NCBI GenBank assembly: GCA_016933055.1
Contig: JAFGBS010000019.1
Coordinates: 62,001 to 126,000, forward strand
Source: Promethearchaeota archaeon
Lineage (GTDB): Archaea > Asgardarchaeota > Lokiarchaeia > Sigyniarchaeales > Promethearchaeaceae
Length of the DNA: 64,000 bases
Direction of reading: 5' to 3'
Part shown: positions 62,394 to 64,000 of the stretch, piece after piece
Position numbering within the stretch: position 1 is the first letter of the stretch
Layout: each line of letters opens with the position of its first letter
Made by a program: the position numbers and the translations under genes
Notes under the pieces: generated by a model
What the model was told of the DNA's origin: nothing
What the model saw: only the letters and a program-made list of their open reading frames with translations
The model's database searches: none

Positions 62394-63332
62394 TTTCGCC
62401 AATAGAGCATTTAATTGGACCTTTTCGGTTGCTCCTCGACTTAATCGATACTCAATTTGACTGAGAATTCGAATTATGCGCATTTTGATTAGTTCTTCCA
62501 ATTCCATGTCATATACTTCTGTATGCATTTGGGAAAGTAAATTACGTGCACTCAATCCATGTTCCAACGTAAGAGTATCTAATATAGATTTGGCTTCCAT
62601 GAGTTTACCCTTGAGTGCCGTATGAATCATTCTTCGTATATCTTCGGGAGATATTCTCCCGGCAATCTTGAATACGATCTCTTCTTGAATAGTGTTATCT
62701 ATGGAGGAGCTAGCTTGAAGATAATTAACTGCTCGACGCAAATCTCCATTCGCCACATAAATTAATGCTTGCAATCCCGAAGGTGTAAGGGTAATTTTTT
62801 CTTGTTCGGCGACATATTCAATTCTTTTTCTTATGTCTTCCTCGGTCAATTTGCTGAAACGAAATACTACGCATCTAGATTGAATCGGTAATATAATCTG
62901 ATTCGAATAATTGCAGATCAGAATCATTCTACAAATATGGGTATAATTTTCCATTGTCCGACGTAATGCTTGTTGAGCAGCGCCGGTCATATGGTCAGCT
63001 TCATCTAAGATAATCACCTTAAAGGGAATCTCTTCAATCACTATCGTTTTAGCAAATTCCTTAACGAGTGTTCGGATAACATCAATTCCCCGAGCATCAC
63101 TCGCATTTAATTCAAGATACGTCTGATGATGTTTCATTTTACCCCTTTGAATATCTCTTACTAGCGCCAAAGCAGAGGTCGTTTTTCCCGTACCCGCCGG
63201 TCCCGCAAAAATCAAATGAGGCATTGTAGAATCTGCAACGAATTTTTTTAAGCGTCCTACGATTTTTTCTTGACCAACCACATCCTGTAAATGGCGTGGG
63301 CGATATTTTTCAACAAATGGTTGCTCGATCAT
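62373..63332 (-). CDS. rfcS: Replication factor C small subunit
   Basis: The 319-residue AAA+ clamp-loader subunit has the RFC box start EKYRPRHLQDVVGQEKIV, Walker A GPAGTGKTT, Walker B ILDEADHMTG, sensor 1 LICNYSNQIILPIQSRC including the SRC motif, and sensor 2 GDLRRAVNYLQ. It loads PCNA onto primed DNA with the large subunit, which is not in the window. It is divergent from enolase and overlaps truA at the 3' end. The RFC boxes are complete, so the assignment is firm. Confidence 0.95.
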   Translation of the reverse strand: MIEQPFVEKYRPRHLQDVVGQEKIVGRLKKFVADSTMPHLIFAGPAGTGKTTSALALVRDIQRGKMKHHQTYLELNASDARGIDVIRTLVKEFAKTIVIEEIPFKVIILDEADHMTGAAQQALRRTMENYTHICRMILICNYSNQIILPIQSRCVVFRFSKLTEEDIRKRIEYVAEQEKITLTPSGLQALIYVANGDLRRAVNYLQASSSIDNTIQEEIVFKIAGRISPEDIRRMIHTALKGKLMEAKSILDTLTLEHGLSARNLLSQMHTEVYDMELEELIKMRIIRILSQIEYRLSRGATEKVQLNALLAKLCLLEG

Positions 63333-63372
63333 GGTTCCATTCTAACCCTCAGTATATGGCTGTAATTTACTC

Positions 63373-63383
63373 CACATTTAAAT
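63373..63383 (+). promoter_or_regulatory. TATA-like element upstream of enolase
   Basis: ccacatttaaat at about 63372-63383 lies in the rfcS-enolase gap, about 65-75 bases before the enolase ATG. It is the best promoter-like box in the gap and implies a leader of roughly 40 bases. Confidence 0.3.
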
Positions 63384-63447
63384 CTTTACTGCGTCGACCG
63401 AACTAATCCAAACAAATTTATTTTTGGTAATACGATTGTATCACGAG

Positions 63448-64000
63448 ATGGCAAATACAAACATTACAAAAATCAAAAGCCGATGGATTCTAGATTCACG
63501 CGGAAATCCTACCGTAGAAACGGATGTATATTGTGGAGATATTTGGGCACGTGCAGTTGTTCCCTCTGGCGCATCTACTGGTGAAGCGGAAGCGTTGGAA
63601 CTCCGAGATGGAGGGAAAGCGTTTTTAGGCAAAGGCGTAATGAAAGCGGTACAAAATGTGAATGATATTTTAGCACAAAAATTGCAGAAATTCGATGTGT
63701 TAGATCAAGAAAAAATTGATGCCGAGATGATTGCAATTGATGGTTCCGATAATAAAGGCAACTTGGGTGCAAATGCCATACTATCAGTATCTCTTGCTTC
63801 AGCACGACTTGCTGCAAAATTGAGCAACAAACCTTTATATCAATACATTTATGAGATTGCGTACAAAAAAACTACTGAACGATTCTTAATCCCGATACCT
63901 CAAAGTAATGTATTAAACGGGGGAAAGCATGCCGGATCTAATCTATCCATTCAAGAATTTATGATTCTCCCCGTTGGTGCCAAAAACTTCAGCCATGCAG
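63448..64000 (+). CDS. eno: Enolase, N-terminal fragment
   Basis: The frame runs off the right edge, giving about 184 residues. The N-terminus has [59 protein letters not shown], and the substrate-loop and metal-domain start [30 protein letters not shown], all typical of enolase. It converts 2-phosphoglycerate to phosphoenolpyruvate. The nonulosonic-acid synthase in this window also uses phosphoenolpyruvate. The 3' half and catalytic Lys are outside the window. ATG 63448 gives the expected N-terminal length. Confidence 0.95.
   Translation, partial: MANTNITKIKSRWILDSRGNPTVETDVYCGDIWARAVVPSGASTGEAEALELRDGGKAFLGKGVMKAVQNVNDILAQKLQKFDVLDQEKIDAEMIAIDGSDNKGNLGANAILSVSLASARLAAKLSNKPLYQYIYEIAYKKTTERFLIPIPQSNVLNGGKHAGSNLSIQEFMILPVGAKNFSHA

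Overview
The window is AT-rich archaeal chromosome. The archaeal signature genes are a replication factor C small subunit, a DRG-type GTPase, an AglB/Stt3 oligosaccharyltransferase, a Y-family polymerase ending in a PCNA-binding-like tail, archaeal-style LeuC/LeuD, IorAB and an ADP-forming acyl-CoA synthetase subunit. Two membrane proteins that resemble protist CD36-family modules and a possible longin-like protein make an Asgard-type archaeon plausible. No marker in the window settles that, and no rRNA or tRNA gene was seen.

Layout. 1-7.1 kb: 3' end of phosphoglycerate kinase, a D-2-hydroxyacid dehydrogenase, an acyl-CoA synthetase alpha-like protein, two zinc-ribbon membrane proteins, a HAD phosphatase, and an RHH protein coupled to a receiver-PAS protein. 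7.2-23.3 kb: amino-acid metabolism. This holds a branched-chain aminotransferase, aroK, aroE, aroD with an aminotransferase, iorAB and leuCD, interspersed with a DRG GTPase, peroxiredoxin, adenylate kinase, a coupled pair of membrane-anchored left-handed beta-helix proteins, and an HD hydrolase. 23.4-29.8 kb: surface proteins, namely an exported anchored protein facing a winged-helix regulator across tandem palindromes, and two paralogous two-TM ectodomain proteins, with DinB between.

29.8-47.8 kb is a surface-glycan island. It starts with an acetyltransferase/oxidoreductase/aminotransferase trio of the diacetamido-uronic acid type. A nonulosonic (sialic/legionaminic-like) acid set follows: 4,6-dehydratase, aminotransferase, NeuB-type synthase, PglD-type acyltransferase, hydrolysing 2-epimerase and CMP-sugar synthetase. 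Next come a GT-B-like transferase, a sulfotransferase, a WbpG/PseA-type amidotransferase and a fused ATP sulfurylase-APS kinase that would supply PAPS. Together they suggest charged, probably sulfated, surface glycans.

45.1-56.8 kb is a rearranged region. Two adjacent MITE-like elements with terminal inverted repeats lie at 45256-46021, with possible relics elsewhere. A flippase is present as a decayed copy (48599-50806) and an intact copy fused to half of a GT-B glycosyltransferase (53190-55391). One GT4 gene is intact; a second is decayed and its 3' end has been replaced by a copy of the ftsZ 3' end. The true ftsZ follows.

56.9-64 kb returns to housekeeping genes: a very long AglB, a small internally duplicated protein, TruA, RFC small subunit and the 5' end of enolase. 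The genome is tightly packed: several convergent gene pairs overlap by 8-21 bp and many codirectional genes overlap by 1-4 bp.
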